Below are positions 1-11,625 of a stretch of 64,000 nucleotides of DNA, piece after piece. Numbering within the stretch: position 1 is the stretch's first letter; every line of letters begins with the position of its first letter. The notes under the pieces are model-generated. The model saw only the letters and a list, made by a program, of their open reading frames with translations. It was not told where the DNA came from and ran no database searches. The position numbers and the translations under genes were made by a program. Source of the stretch: Clonostachys chloroleuca (taxonomy: Eukaryota > Ascomycota > Sordariomycetes > Hypocreales > Bionectriaceae); NCBI GenBank assembly GCA_037952775.1, contig JBANAY010000003.1, positions 6,014,001 through 6,078,000 of the forward strand, written 5' to 3'.

Positions 1-190
1 ATAGCGGAGTTCTTTTCACATGTTTGTAAAGCTGTGACAGGAAGAGTCCCCGTTCATGGGCACCTATCATGGATTACTACATGAGACCACAAAAAAGATC
101 AATTTAATGCATGTCAATTTTGTTCTCATCCCAGCTTTTGATGTAATAACAAATCGAGTCAAACTTTGCACCTTTTTTTCAGACTGTCTA

Positions 191-1776
191 TCAAAGATTC
201 AAAACTGGATCTATTGGTTTGCCCGCTTCCTCTTCTAGCCAAGGATCACCGAGAAGTTCTGCAGCTGTCGGTCTCTCCTCCGGCAGCCAGGCTAGCATCC
301 GGCGTACAAAGCTGATGAACTTGGCCTTATCACTCTCATTCACTATCGGGGTGAGTTTATGAAAGTCGAAGCTCTCCCCCGGAATCAGTTCGGGATACCT
401 AAAAGACCCTGGAAAACAATTAGCCCGGCATCTAGCGCATCGCATTGCCCTAAGATAACTTGCCTCTTTCATCGTAGAAGCGATTGTAGGTCTCTTTATC
501 GACTCTGTCTAGTAATTGAGCAGGTGGTGGCCCAAGTAGACGGATCATCTGAGCGTAGCGGGTAAAGTGGGAGAATTCGGGCTGTCCGATCCCGCGACCA
601 TCCAGAAGACTGGTATTAGAAACCAATTCCCACAACTTCAACGTGTCAGCAGTGCCATTTGATACTCTTTCACGAAGACATAACTTACGACCAAGCCGAG
701 ATTCCAAATGTCGACCGAGTAAGTCCACCCGGTCTTGAACAAAACTTCGGGAGCGGTGTATTCGAGAGGCTGGATATTGTGGAAATGAAGACTTCCCGGC
801 TTTTGATCACACACTGCCAATCCAAAGTCTGTAAGCTTGGCGATCTGGATGCCTCTCCTCAGCCGCCCGAACTCGTGACGAGTCTCGTAAATGGGGCGAC
901 CCTGGCTCTCTTTCAGCATCGGGGGTGACTTCTTTTGTTGCTGGAGATAGTCGTCTATAATTGAGGGATCCTCAAATGGGATCATGAAGTGGTCGCTTTT
1001 CAAGTCTGTGCAATCCAAGCAAGTCAGAAACGGTATCCTAGGGATAGTGACAATTTCGGTTACCTGTATGGATAGTTCGGCATTCTGTATGCAGAAAATC
1101 CAAAGATTTGAGAATGCTAGGCACGATTGTCCTCAACACACGAGGAGGTAGGCGCCCATCGTGGCCCAGTTGCCTGCCGACAGCCGAGAGCGGCTGGCGA
1201 AGGGCCTCAAATACCAAGCAGAGATGCTTGGCCTTGTTGGTCCCTTGGATCTCGAACGAATCAATCACTGGGCGGATGAGTTGGCGGCCAGGATGAGATG
1301 TCGATGCCGTGAGAACGTGTGTCGAAACCTCAAGCTCTTGATTGGCGTTCTGGCGTGCAACTTGGGACGAATTGGCAATCTTCAATGCGACGTATTGGTG
1401 TGATTGAAAGAACCAACCTCTTTGAAGGAGAAATATGTCATGTCAATTGAGGGAACATACATTGCTACCAAATTCAGAATGAATTGACATACCGCTTCGT
1501 TTCCCTCGCCAGCCAGACGGTCGAAGTAGTTCCCCAGCCGAGTTTGGAAACCAATCGGTACTTCCCGCCGAGCTTCTCGCCAATTCGGGCTGGGTAGAAG
1601 ATCTTTGGGTCATAGAATTGATATCTCTCCTCCTCCACGGGCGCATTGGGGTCCTGGACGCGGTGCTTCGAGGATGGAATCGACGCGACTGAAGCGCGAG
1701 AGGTCACGGACAGGGACCTGCTGCCCCCGATGAGGGGTCGAGCCGCGCTCTGGGGAAGAAGAATTCTGCGACGCAT
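191..1776 (-). CDS. SRPK-like serine/threonine protein kinase, five exons
   Basis: The model uses exons 1776-1493, 1419-1064, 1005-689, 635-464 and 408-191, which sum to 449 codons (448 aa). The protein reads as a complete eukaryotic protein kinase of the SR-protein-kinase type. It has an N-terminal YxxDPKIFYPARIGE stretch typical of fungal SRPKs, a glycine loop (GWGTTSTVWLA), a VALK-type lysine, the catalytic loop HTDLKSDHFM (SRPK form of HRD), the DFG motif (TDFGLAV) and an APE motif (EYTAPEVLF). The catalytic loop is rebuilt exactly across the third exon junction. SRPKs phosphorylate arginine/serine-rich splicing factors; many ascomycete paralogues of this kind have unknown substrates, so the substrate here is inferred. 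Intron 4 appears to be GC-AG (see 409-463). The start at 1776 is the first ATG in frame; the basic, Ser/Ala/Arg-rich first 25 residues could be a weak mitochondrial presequence. Confidence 0.85.
409..463 (-). other. GC-AG intron of the SRPK-like kinase
   Basis: On the minus strand the exon ends ...AAAGAG and the intron opens GCAAGT. Only this donor keeps frame with the acceptor TTCCAG. The nearby GT (GTTATC) leaves the wrong phase. GC-AG introns with a strong AAGT context are a known minor class in fungi. Confidence 0.65.
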
Positions 1777-2451
1777 TGGCCAGGGACTGCGGCACGGTTT
1801 GCCGCCCTCTCAGAAGGGTGTGTTTCCCCTGATTTGCCCGGTGATCCAGCTGATCCGCGAGTGTACGGCCATTCGGCTGAGGTCGGAGTGAGAGATTGGG
1901 GTGCTGACGGACAGGATGATGTAACTGTAGGGATGCTCGTTGGTATGGAGGACGGTTAAATCCGCCAATCAGGTGGACCATGATGATTCAGTAGCAGTCG
2001 AGGATTGCCTCCACCGGGAATATTGCTATGTAATTCTTCTCATAATAACAGGGTGAGAACTTGTGGGATTCTGTTGTTAATCTGGAATTGTCGCCCTGTT
2101 TATGTTTGTCAAATTGGCAATTGAACCGAGTAAAAGACCATTTTTGCTTGGCAACCAGTGTTTGACAAGATACGTGTGAATTCGTCATTCCCTGTCTATG
2201 GAAGATTAATGCGTAAATGCAGTCGTAATGTCATCTGCCTGTTCGTTGCATGTTCTGCGGGTGTCGAACCCAGGCGTAAAGAAGATATATATACATGAGA
2301 AAGTAGTTGCCTGGACGCCTCAAACTCCCATCCGTAACGTTTCTTATGGCATGGAATCAAAATGCAAACTGTGAGAGAAAAGATCGAAAAACTGTAAACG
2401 CCAAAAAAAAAAAAAGAACATCTCAATCCCATCGCCCTGCATATCCCCGGG
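1777..2451. other. Intergenic region between kinase and glycosyltransferase
   Basis: It holds the kinase 5' flank and the glycosyltransferase 3' flank (both genes are on the minus strand). An A-run of 13 lies at 2403-2415, just past the glycosyltransferase stop. No coding signal was seen. Confidence 0.6.
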
Positions 2452-3776
2452 CTAGATCTTGAGATCGTTGAGCGGATACGTGTATTCTGAAGCATCGACA
2501 TAGTACTTCTTCTGGTTCAAGTGGAAGTAATTCTGCAAATCAACCACGAAGGAGTCATCGAGCTTCTCATACAGCTCCCGGGTCGGAAGATCCTTATAGA
2601 ACCAGTGATGGGCCACAAAGACACCGCCGCACTTCTTGTCCACGATGTAGTTGGCGCCGTTGCCATCCATACAGGGGATAGGCACCATATCTTTCCCTTT
2701 GCCGACCTCATACTCGTAGCGGACAAAGGCGCCGAAGGCCGCCTGCTCGTGGGCCCAGTCGTAGGCCCAATGCTTGCACTCGGGGTATCGCTCGCCCAAC
2801 GGACAATTCTCCCAGCGCTCAAACATCTCCTGCGTACGCTCGCTCTGCTGCGCCGTGATGAAGCCGGTATTCCAGAGAACCCAGCCCTTGGAATCCTGGT
2901 TGACGGGCGAGTTGGGGTCCTCGGGCATGGCAACGAGACTGTCCGTTCCAAAACCCCACATACTCATAAGCCACTCGTAGGGCAGGCGATAGTACTGGAA
3001 GGTGGCGTCGGCATCCAGGAAGACGACATAGTCGTGCGTCTTTAGGGCTTCCTTGATGAGCGAGACCTTGGACCAGGTCCCGTGACGGTCGGTCATGGGA
3101 GGTGACTTGACCAAACGATAGTCATAGCCGTGGATGAGAGCTGTACACGTTAGCCGACTGCATTCAAGAGACGCGTCAATTCGGGAACCTACCATAGAGG
3201 AAGTGGTTCAGCATTCCAGCTGTTCGTCCAGACATGATGTCATCATTGAGAGGTGAAGGCGTGAGCATCGAGTCAATCTCCTTCTCGCTCACTCGGGAAT
3301 CGGCATCGAGAATCAGCAAACGCTGGCCCAAAGGTTCGGTCCAGCGGTTGGAACCGTTCCGGATGGTGTAGTTGTACCCCTCAACGGTCATGAATGTGTC
3401 GGCGTGCACGCTGTGGATGGTGGAATTGAATTTGGCCTGGACCTTTTTGAGAAAGTTGGTGGGATCTGAAACTGGAACCTCCAGCTTTGGGGGTTTTGGC
3501 GGTGATGATGGTGATGGCGATGGCGATGTCGTTGATGTGATAGAATCCCACATTGAGCTGCATCTAGGGTCAGTCTTCACCCCTAAGGTTGTTCAAGCAA
3601 GGGGACCAAGCTTACTCCAGGCGCACACCGTCATAGCGAAGCAGAGACATGCGGTAGAGATTGGAGCAATAAAACATCAAAGCAGTCGCAAGAATAACAG
3701 CAATCGGAACGACAAATCGATTTCGCGCAAACGACCTCCTCCCTCCCGTGAGGCGGCGCGGTAATGAGACGCCCAT
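2452..3776 (-). CDS. GMA12/MNN10-family Golgi glycosyltransferase
   Basis: Exons 3776-3616, 3563-3193 and 3140-2452 sum to 407 codons (406 aa), with canonical GTAAGC...CTAG and GTAGGT...ACAG introns. It is a type II membrane protein: a short basic cytosolic tail, then a hydrophobic anchor at about residues 21-38 (VVPIAVILATALMFYC), a proline/serine-rich stem, then the catalytic domain. The DxD motif is in VVFLDADATF, preceded by the family pattern HGTWSKV and followed by WNTGFI and a late HHWFYKDLP element. The family transfers galactose or mannose from nucleotide sugars onto N- or O-glycans in the Golgi (S. pombe Gma12, yeast Mnn10/Mnn11). Which sugar is used cannot be told from sequence. 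The start ATG at 3776 is chosen because it supplies the membrane anchor. Confidence 0.88.
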
Positions 3777-6429
3777 GGCTAGGTGATGAAAAGAGTGGCA
3801 GGCGCGAGGAATGCGCTCAGAAAGATGACCATGAAAGATAAAGAAAGAGCTTCACAAAAGCTCGTGGGACATGGAGATGGGGACCCTGGTGGGTATATCT
3901 TCCTCAGGACCTGGACCCCTGACCAGGCGAATGGATCCCAGTTGGGTCTGAAGCCTGCAATGTGCCTTGTCACAAGGGAACGGGAGGGAACCCATTCATT
4001 CAGCGGACTCTCTTAGCCGCTGGATCGTGAAGATACCAACAATTAACGAACTACAGGGGTCACCAAGCTGAGCACTGGCTCACCACAGGTAAAAGCGCTA
4101 TCTACAATGGCCTCCAAATCGGCTCTAGCTGCCAGCCGCTACAGATTTACCTAGTATTCAATCATCAAGCGGGGCGGTCTGGAATTGAAGGTGCAGACCG
4201 AGAGTGACCGCGGTGTGGATGTGTTGATTGCGGGACAAGTGGTCGTAGCTTCTGGGCAGTCTTGAACTCGCAGTGAGGGATCAAGGAAATGGGGACATGG
4301 ATGACGAGGGAATCAAGTCCAATTTACTCAGCGAACAGAGGGGTCGTGAGAGAAACCCTCAGGGTCGTGCTGGCGGATTGCTGACAGAGGTTCTCGGGCT
4401 GCTTTGCTGAGATTGACAATTGCCAAGCCAAGCACCGCCCTTGGTGGAGCACAGCCGAGTTAGCGCTATCATCTGTGATTCGTAAAACGCCTTGGCCTAA
4501 GGCTGATTGCGAGGAGGAGGGGAGGGATGAGCTCTCGCTTGACAACTAGATCCGCCCATGACGAAGAGCCTCGTGAGACAGTCTCTTTGACAGAAGCTAT
4601 TCCGCTCTCCCGCCCTATTGACTCTTCACTCTGAGACAGCAGTCCCGAGTGAGCAACGGAGAAGGATGTGATGCCAAGAAATGGATGTGGCGGACAATAG
4701 CCTGGCAGCTAATTTCAGGGGCATGAATATTGAGACCAATCAAGTCGAAAACCCCCACCTACCGAGCCCCTATCACAGCTCCAACCCTTTTATGGCGCAC
4801 CGTTGGCCCCTCCCGTAGCAAACCTCAGTAGAGGGGAAAATAAGGGGGCTGTTGGTGCGCACAATTGCAATCCTAGGCCTGAACTAACTCTGCCACTCAG
4901 CTCTTTTGGATGCAATGGCCCTCTCCCAAGGGAGAAAGGACGACCGAGAAACTGGCAGCCAGCTGAGCTCAAAAGTGCCACCAAGTGTGTCATTGTCCGG
5001 CGTGATATCGTGATCTGCTAATTTACCAGGTGGCCTTGTTGATTACATGGTTAGGCCAAACGCAATCCCACGTTCATCAACGCATCGCGCCGTTGGCTTT
5101 CTACTTTATCATCGGCTGTTTGCCCCGCTTGCCGACCAAAGTAAACCCTTATCTTGAGCCTTGGGTGTGATCGTCGCTCTCCGACTGGCAAAAAAATTCC
5201 ATGTAATCTCATGGGTGGAGATGGTCAGTTTGACAGGCCAGGCAAATCTGTCAAGGATCAGCTGTAGCTTGGAAGGCTCTGAGGGGATTTGCTGATCCTC
5301 GTTTCCCATTTATTTCTTCATGATTCATCAAACAAGCAGTGGGGGTATAATCGATTGATATCGCTAGGGATCATCTATCTGCATGCCTCTTTTCCCCTAG
5401 CATTCCGGCGCCATTATGTATGATCTATCTTTGAAAGAGCGTTCATCGCCGACGCTTAGGTTCTTCCGAAATTTGAGGAAGGGAACACCATCACCACAGC
5501 CGGACTCTGAACTGTGAATTACATACGATCTGCAATGAGCGCCGCTGGTCCTAAGACCAAGTTGACAAAGCCTTGTCACGGCCACAGTAATTGAATTTTA
5601 CCTCTCTGTGCTACTACCCTGTGACATGCGCTGCCCGTGGAAATCAATCTTGAGAATGAACCAGCCTTGCGATGACAGTCTACGTGTCGTCAGAGTACGG
5701 CAACGAACAGTTCTTTGGAGTTAAGCCGAGGGCAAGAGACACGAATCTTTGTCAGATTTGTCTCTGATTGGATGGCCAGGACACATACTCAATCAATTGG
5801 CAGTGCGGCTGTAGCCAACCCCTGGATACGGTCGCAACTGGTCGTCAGAATGTCAGCTTATGGCGTTGCATTCGCGCCAATTAGTGCTCTCACCCGCATG
5901 CCATAATCGCCGACCAATGTAGCGAGCATTCTTTCTCCTGCCAATCCCCTTTGCTCGCCTTCGGCCAGGCCGCGCGAGTCGGCTGTTGGTCTGCTGCTTA
6001 CAGGGCTGCTGACCGATTGGTTATTGGAGCATCTAGGGTCTTCGGATGCCCTACGAAGCTGGATCCCCGCCTTTTGCCCGTCACTGGGCTGTGGTTGCTC
6101 GGCTGAACAACCTTTGGCTCGTGTGTGTGGGGAGGATTGCCTTTTGTTTCGGACTTCTGCATTCCTGATGATCATTTTTTGCACTGCTTGGTTCAGCTGG
6201 CTCGGAAATCGGACATGAACTGCTCTTAGGCAGGCAGTGCGCCCTCCAATAGCAGCATCTCCTCGGCCATTCTACTTGCCAAGGCTGCCTGTGAGCTGAC
6301 AGGAGCTGAAACCGGTGAATGGTCGCCGTAGAATCAGAGATTGACTCCGCCATTATGGATGAAGAATTTTTCAGCCTTTTGCGGTAGTGTGGAAGAGTTG
6401 GAAGCAATGATACGGGGCGTTCGTTTCAG
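3777..6429. other. Gene-poor 2.6-kb stretch
   Basis: Both strands contain only short ORFs with no recognisable family motif and no convincing spliced frame. The stretch carries the 5' flank of the glycosyltransferase and the distal upstream region of the lipoxygenase. A rapidly evolving or non-coding gene cannot be excluded. Confidence 0.5.
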
Positions 6430-6437
6430 TATAAATA
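6430..6437 (+). promoter_or_regulatory. TATA box of the lipoxygenase gene
   Basis: A perfect TATAAATA lies 133-140 nt upstream of the chosen lipoxygenase start, a plausible distance for a core promoter plus a 5' leader of about 100 nt. The assignment is by motif and position only. Confidence 0.5.
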
Positions 6438-6569
6438 GCTAGGCATGTCTTGGGCCTGTCCTTCATGGATGCGACTCGCAAGACTGCACACTTGGTCAAA
6501 CTCATAGTATACTTGAGAAAACAGTCACATAATATCTTTAATTTACGTCCGTTGTTACAACGTTCTACA

Positions 6570-8815
6570 ATGGGTATCCTTTCAGACCGGCTGCCCTTGC
6601 GGCCATCTCATGCCCCAAAAGTCCCAACGCCTGAATCCATCCTCCAGCAGCCATCGCTGGAAGATAGGGAGAAAGAGCTCACTATCGGAATCAAAGAAGT
6701 CATATTCTCTGACTTCGACCCTGGAGTCTTCAACAGCGAGCTGATCAAGTTGAAGCTCTACGCCAAGCCTGACCCTCAACATCCCGAGAAGGACCCAAAG
6801 TTTGGGGATGGTGATATCAAAGAGGGTACTTACGCCGGGACTCAGGCTGCTTTGACACATGCGTACAGCCGTATTGAACGAAGGTTAGATGACGGTTCCT
6901 TAGAGCCTTTCAGTCAGCCACTCTGAAACTCTGCTTACACGTAAATAGTTTCGAATCCTACTTTGATGTTTTACAAATCGAGCCCACCTTGCCTAGGCAA
7001 ATGGATTTGGCGACCAAGAAAGACATTTATCAATGGAGCGCTTATCCAAAGAATCCCGACGGAACTGACGCCGACTACCCGCCGCATCTGAAGACCATCC
7101 CGGACAAGGACCAAGTGTCCGTCTTGAAGATATTCAATGCTCTAGGACTTGCCGAGACGCAGCTTCTCATCAAGCAAGTTATTCCTGACACCCTTCTCGG
7201 GAAAACGGCAAGGTGGCTGTTGGAACTCGTGAACGGAGATGTCAGTGACGCTGCGGAGCAGGGCTCAAAGATCAAAGCCTATGAAGAATACAACCGAAAC
7301 CACCGCAGATCTGGCACAGACATTGCACTGGGTGCCAATATCGGACTTCTGGACGACTGGTTCAGCGACCGCCGTTTTGCAGACCAATCATTGACTGGTA
7401 CCAATCCCACAACCATCGAAAAGGCCCCCGAAGATCTCTTGGCCGAGTTCGCTGAAGCAGCTAAGCGAGGGGGCTACACGCATTGGGCCGACGCCATTCC
7501 CAAGATCAGTCAAGATTCTCTCTTTGTGCAAGACTGTCGATATTTCAGGACCGCTCTCGGTGCTGATCCAGACGAGGACCTGTATCACAAGGAGCCCCTA
7601 TCTGATAACAGCTGGGCATGTGCTGCAGTCACTCTCTTCCAACTGCATGATAATGGCAAGCTACACCCTATTGCCATTGTGTGCGACTATAAGGGGACTA
7701 TGGAGAAGTCTGTCACCATTTTCAACCAGCGCAAGCTGCCCAGTGACCCTACAGATAAGGAAAGCACCGACTGGCCTTGGCGATATGCTAAGACATGCGC
7801 CCAGGTATCGGACTGGGTTCGTCATGAAGTGGGAGTCCATCTCGTGAAGGCGCACATGGTCGAGGAGGCCATCATTGTGGCTACCAACCGGTCAATCCCA
7901 ATGAACCACATCATTTACAAGATCCTGGAGCCTCATTGGTACAAGACCTTGTCGCTGAACGCTGCCGCTAGGTCCACTCTTGTGCCCCAAGTCATCAAGG
8001 ATCTTGTAGGCATAAAGACTGACATGCTCTACCGCTATGGCCGATACGAGTATGAGAACTTTGACTACGTCAAGGGCTATGTCCCCAACGATTTAAACAG
8101 CCGAGGCTTCCCGAACACGACCGAAGGCCTGGCTGACCCCAAGTTTAAGAACTACGCATATGGCAAGAACATGCTCTCCATGTGGCAATGTATTCGTGCC
8201 TATGTGAAGGACATGCTTCTCATTCATTACGACCTGGACACAGCTGACAAGGCAGTCCGAGAGGACGCCTATATACAAGATTGGTGTAAAGAAATCCAAA
8301 CAAAGGGCTGGATCAAGACCTTTCCCACCATTCAGACGTTCGACCAGTTGTGCGATGCACTCACCATGAGCATTCACATTGCCGCTCCTTTCCATAGCTC
8401 GGTCAACTATCTCCAAAATTTCTATCAGGCGTTTGTTCTTGCTAAGCCCCCATGCCTCTGCAGCCCCCTCCCAACGAGTCTGGATAAGCTTCAAAAGTAC
8501 ACCGAGCAGACTCTTGCTGATGCCCTTCCTATTGGCAGATCCCGACAGTGGCTGCTGGCAGTGCAAGTCCCCTGGCTCCTCAGCTTCAAAGTCGCGAGCG
8601 ATCGGAGCTTGATCACATTCGCGCAGTCCCAGTGGAGAGCACACACTGGAAGTGACGACGAGGATAAGAAAATTAGGGACAATAGCGAGCGTTTCTTCCA
8701 GGGATTGAAGAAGCTCGAGGTCGAATTCGTGCGGACGAGCAGGGGGATGGATGAGGGAAGCATCCCTTATATGGTTTTGGACCCGGCCAATACAGCTGTG
8801 TCTATTCTTATCTAA
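6570..8815 (+). CDS. Iron-type lipoxygenase
   Basis: Exons 6570-6883 and 6949-8815 give 726 aa; the 65-nt intron rejoins the conserved FESYFDVLQIEPTLPR segment. Lipoxygenases insert O2 into polyunsaturated fatty acids such as linoleate to give hydroperoxides (oxylipins). The metal ligands are all visible: His397 and His402 in RHEVGVHLVKAH, His587 and Asn591 in HSSVN, and the C-terminal isoleucine 726 (...VSILI). A terminal Ile rather than Val points to iron rather than the manganese type. No secretion signal is seen, which suggests an intracellular enzyme. An upstream in-frame ATG at 6474 could add 32 residues, but 6570 better fits the position behind the TATA box. It converges on the DUF3604 gene with 359 nt between stop codons. 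In moulds these enzymes feed oxylipin signalling in sporulation and host interaction; that role is inferred here. Confidence 0.92.
6884..6948 (+). other. Single intron of the lipoxygenase gene
   Basis: AG|GTTAGA donor and GTAAATAG acceptor, 65 nt. It is the only donor/acceptor combination that keeps phase (AG+T) and joins the two conserved segments. Confidence 0.8.
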
Positions 8816-9174
8816 AGGCTGGAATTCTATAATAAGGAGAATGGTTGGGGAAAGCTCCGAGCTGGAACTTGAAGCAGAATTGTGTAATGTTGGGCATTGA
8901 TTGTTTAGAATTTAGTCTACTAGGACTTGTTAAATACGTTGGTTTTACCCTTGAGATAACTCTACCATATACAAAAACACGATTTGATCATATGAGTGTT
9001 TGGGAAGCATTGCCATCACAATGAGAATCTTATGACAGCCGAGTAGCTATTGGTATGAAAGAAACGATATTCCTTAATTTATGTCATAATTGCTGTGAAC
9101 CATACTTGGTTACAACCAACAGAAGATTACCGACTTGTTCAACTCATGATCACTTGCTCTTAAGCTGAATCCAA
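8816..9174. other. Convergent 3' intergenic spacer
   Basis: This AT-rich spacer sits between the stop codons of the converging lipoxygenase and DUF3604 genes and must hold both terminators. No ORF of note was seen. Confidence 0.6.
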
Positions 9175-11625
9175 CTATTTATCGTCCTCATAATCGATAA
9201 ATATCGGACTTGTGATGACCTTAGCACCCCCGTATTCTCTCCCTACAAAGTATACAGCCTGCGTATCGCCTCCTGAATGAGAATTGGCCTTGATCGAGAA
9301 AGTCCCTTCGACACGCTTAGGGAGTGGCGCGTCGGCAATTATCTCTACTGACACAAACAGATCTGCACCTCCCTTAACCTCGATCTGCTTCCCACCGACA
9401 GCACTGGCCTCAGTCTCAGAAGCAATGAGGCGGAACTGTGGTTGAGCCTTGTGCGGACGGCCGGCAAGGGCGTTTCCTACCTTCACGTATCCGCCTAAAT
9501 GCCCTGTCACACTGATAGACGATGGCAATGACGATCCACGTTCCAGGAAAACATCCACCCCATCAAAATCTCCGCTGGTTCGTGTAGTGAAGACGATTTG
9601 GGAGTCTGATATGTGCTTGATCTCCTCTTCCGCAATGTCCAGTACACCACCAAATGGCTTAATATGGGAAATCTTGGCATCTGATACAACAATAGATCCA
9701 TGCCACACAGCTTCACGGTATCTGTCGTAAAGACGGGCCCCTCCCCACCGGATACGTAGCTTCTTTTGTGCTGTGCCCTCCGCCGCTTCAGCGGCTTCTT
9801 GTTGGAGATTGCGACTGAATATCTGGCCACTGCGATCCCAAGCCTCAACGGTAGCGAACCCGCCAGAGCCAAAGAACTGATATTTGAGGACAACATCTTC
9901 GTCAACCTTGGCAGTCAGGTCGTCGCCTTGGAGCGTGTCCCCTGTGCTGACCAAACCAACCAGGCGCTCGCCCGTCGTGGCGAAAGTCCTTCGCGCACGG
10001 AGGGTCTTTCCAACTTCGTTCCATTCAAGCTTGTCAGCCAAAACACCGGTCAATCCTCCTTTGGTTCCAAATACTGCTGTGCCAGGTACGCCGCCTCCAC
10101 ATCGCCCACGGTGCTCGTCAGAGTTGGCAGACACCCCAACCCTCCAGCCTCGTTGCATGGCATCTCGCAATAGCCACTCAAATAGACCCCAGGCGCTCCC
10201 AATCTCAATCAAACGCTCCAACTTTGGGTGGTGCCATGCTAGATTGCATCTACGCCCTCCCACGTGGGGGATCAATAGATGCTTTTCGGGAGAGTGTGCA
10301 TAGGTCGCGTACACTTCATCCAACGGCCATGCTCCCGGGACCAGTTCCGCCGGGCCATCCTCATTCCACTCAAAACTGCGAGCCACGTTCCCGTTCCTGT
10401 CAAAAGGAAACTCAGGGTCACTATTAGCTGGGTCATCGAGAAACACGACGTTGTGATCTCCCCCAGCTGCAGAATTACCGCACCATTCAGTTCCAGGGAA
10501 CACGACGAATTCACCCTGGGAATTCACCTTTCTGATAATTTCAAGGGTGCTTTCCCACCTTGCTTTGGTGACATTGAAGTCGTTCGCAGTGTATCCCACA
10601 ACATCCAGACCAGCCACCTGCTGGGCATATGAAAAGTTGTAGGTGGTAGAGTTGGTGCCGACGGTATCGTCCGAGTGAACGTGAAGATCAGCGAAGAGAG
10701 GTCGAGGAACAGGTATTGAAGCGTCTACACTAATGGGTTCCGAAACAGAGGCGAGGCTGGAGCCAGTTGAATCAACGATCGCTACTGATAACGTGTAGTC
10801 GCCGTCGCTTGGCAAGGACGTGGTCAGACTGGCAACAGTCCACCCTTGACAGGGAAACTTCTTGGTCTCAACCAGGACAGTTTCGTTCTTACCCTCCCTT
10901 TCAATTGAGATGCGCGCCTCCAGTCCATCAACATGTGTTGTCGCATTCCCCCACACATCTTCCGTATGAATATGAATTGGAAACGCCACATTTGGCTTCA
11001 CTAAACGAGGAGTAATGGCCTTGGCTTTGGCTACACGGCCTGGGTTAATGGGGAAAGCAATATCTGGTTTGATGGGCGCAAAGCGCGAAGTTCCAACAGG
11101 ATCAATATACCAGCGCATCAGGAACTTGTCCTCAACAAAGGTCTGCACGCGGGTACCCCTTGAGCCCCATCGCCTGTCACCAAGACGTACGATGATCTTA
11201 TCGCCAGGGTTGATGTAGCCGTCCACAATGTCGATAATGACGGCCTTTTGGAAGGGGCGCTCGTGGCCCTTCTGGTCGAAGCGCACCGCTAATGACTGGA
11301 CAGTAGCCGGCGTCTGCCCCGGGTGAAGGGACTCTGGGATGTATTCGGCCGAGACGTAGTTATCCTCCTTTGGGTCCGATGTCTGGAACAGGGCCCAGTC
11401 GGAGTAGAACTTGAATGTTCCTTTGATCCAGGCTCCGTCGGCCAGACCGCTGGCTCCGACTGTGTACTCGACGATCACTTCGGTCCACTGGCCGGCAGTG
11501 AGCTCTGTCGTATTGCACTTGAGATCTCCGAGAAACGGAAGGCCCTTTGTATACTGATAGAGGCCCTCCGGGGCGAAGTAATGGCCGGCCAGCAAGGTCA
11601 GCTCCTCGTTTGTGAGCGTCTTCAT
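9175..11625 (-). CDS. Intronless PHP-like DUF3604 protein
   Basis: A single uninterrupted frame of 816 aa. An N-terminal beta-rich region (about 1-300) precedes a PHP-type metallohydrolase core. The core opens with the metal-binding motif ADLHVHSDD (His315, His317), continues with a PGTEWCG segment and an IPHVGGRR segment, and closes with SANSDEH (Asp503, His505). This is the arrangement of the DUF3604 family, best known from bacteria. PHP proteins hydrolyse phosphoesters using two or three metal ions; the substrate of DUF3604 proteins is unknown to me. No signal peptide or membrane segment is apparent. Complete lack of introns across 2.45 kb contrasts with its intron-bearing neighbours and suggests acquisition from bacteria, but this is an inference. 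The start is the first ATG of the frame. Confidence 0.82.
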   Translation of the reverse strand: MKTLTNEELTLLAGHYFAPEGLYQYTKGLPFLGDLKCNTTELTAGQWTEVIVEYTVGASGLADGAWIKGTFKFYSDWALFQTSDPKEDNYVSAEYIPESLHPGQTPATVQSLAVRFDQKGHERPFQKAVIIDIVDGYINPGDKIIVRLGDRRWGSRGTRVQTFVEDKFLMRWYIDPVGTSRFAPIKPDIAFPINPGRVAKAKAITPRLVKPNVAFPIHIHTEDVWGNATTHVDGLEARISIEREGKNETVLVETKKFPCQGWTVASLTTSLPSDGDYTLSVAIVDSTGSSLASVSEPISVDASIPVPRPLFADLHVHSDDTVGTNSTTYNFSYAQQVAGLDVVGYTANDFNVTKARWESTLEIIRKVNSQGEFVVFPGTEWCGNSAAGGDHNVVFLDDPANSDPEFPFDRNGNVARSFEWNEDGPAELVPGAWPLDEVYATYAHSPEKHLLIPHVGGRRCNLAWHHPKLERLIEIGSAWGLFEWLLRDAMQRGWRVGVSANSDEHRGRCGGGVPGTAVFGTKGGLTGVLADKLEWNEVGKTLRARRTFATTGERLVGLVSTGDTLQGDDLTAKVDEDVVLKYQFFGSGGFATVEAWDRSGQIFSRNLQQEAAEAAEGTAQKKLRIRWGGARLYDRYREAVWHGSIVVSDAKISHIKPFGGVLDIAEEEIKHISDSQIVFTTRTSGDFDGVDVFLERGSSLPSSISVTGHLGGYVKVGNALAGRPHKAQPQFRLIASETEASAVGGKQIEVKGGADLFVSVEIIADAPLPKRVEGTFSIKANSHSGGDTQAVYFVGREYGGAKVITSPIFIDYEDDK

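Noticed and set aside
2521..3045. 174-codon ORF antisense to the glycosyltransferase
   Set aside because: Shadow of the catalytic domain; the minus-strand frame has the DxD motif and a coherent exon set.
4324..4993. Short minus-strand ORFs in the 3.8-6.4 kb gap
   Set aside because: Under 75 codons, low complexity, no splice-supported extension.
8093..8644. 183-codon ORF antisense to the lipoxygenase
   Set aside because: Shadow frame of a conserved coding region with no independent motif.
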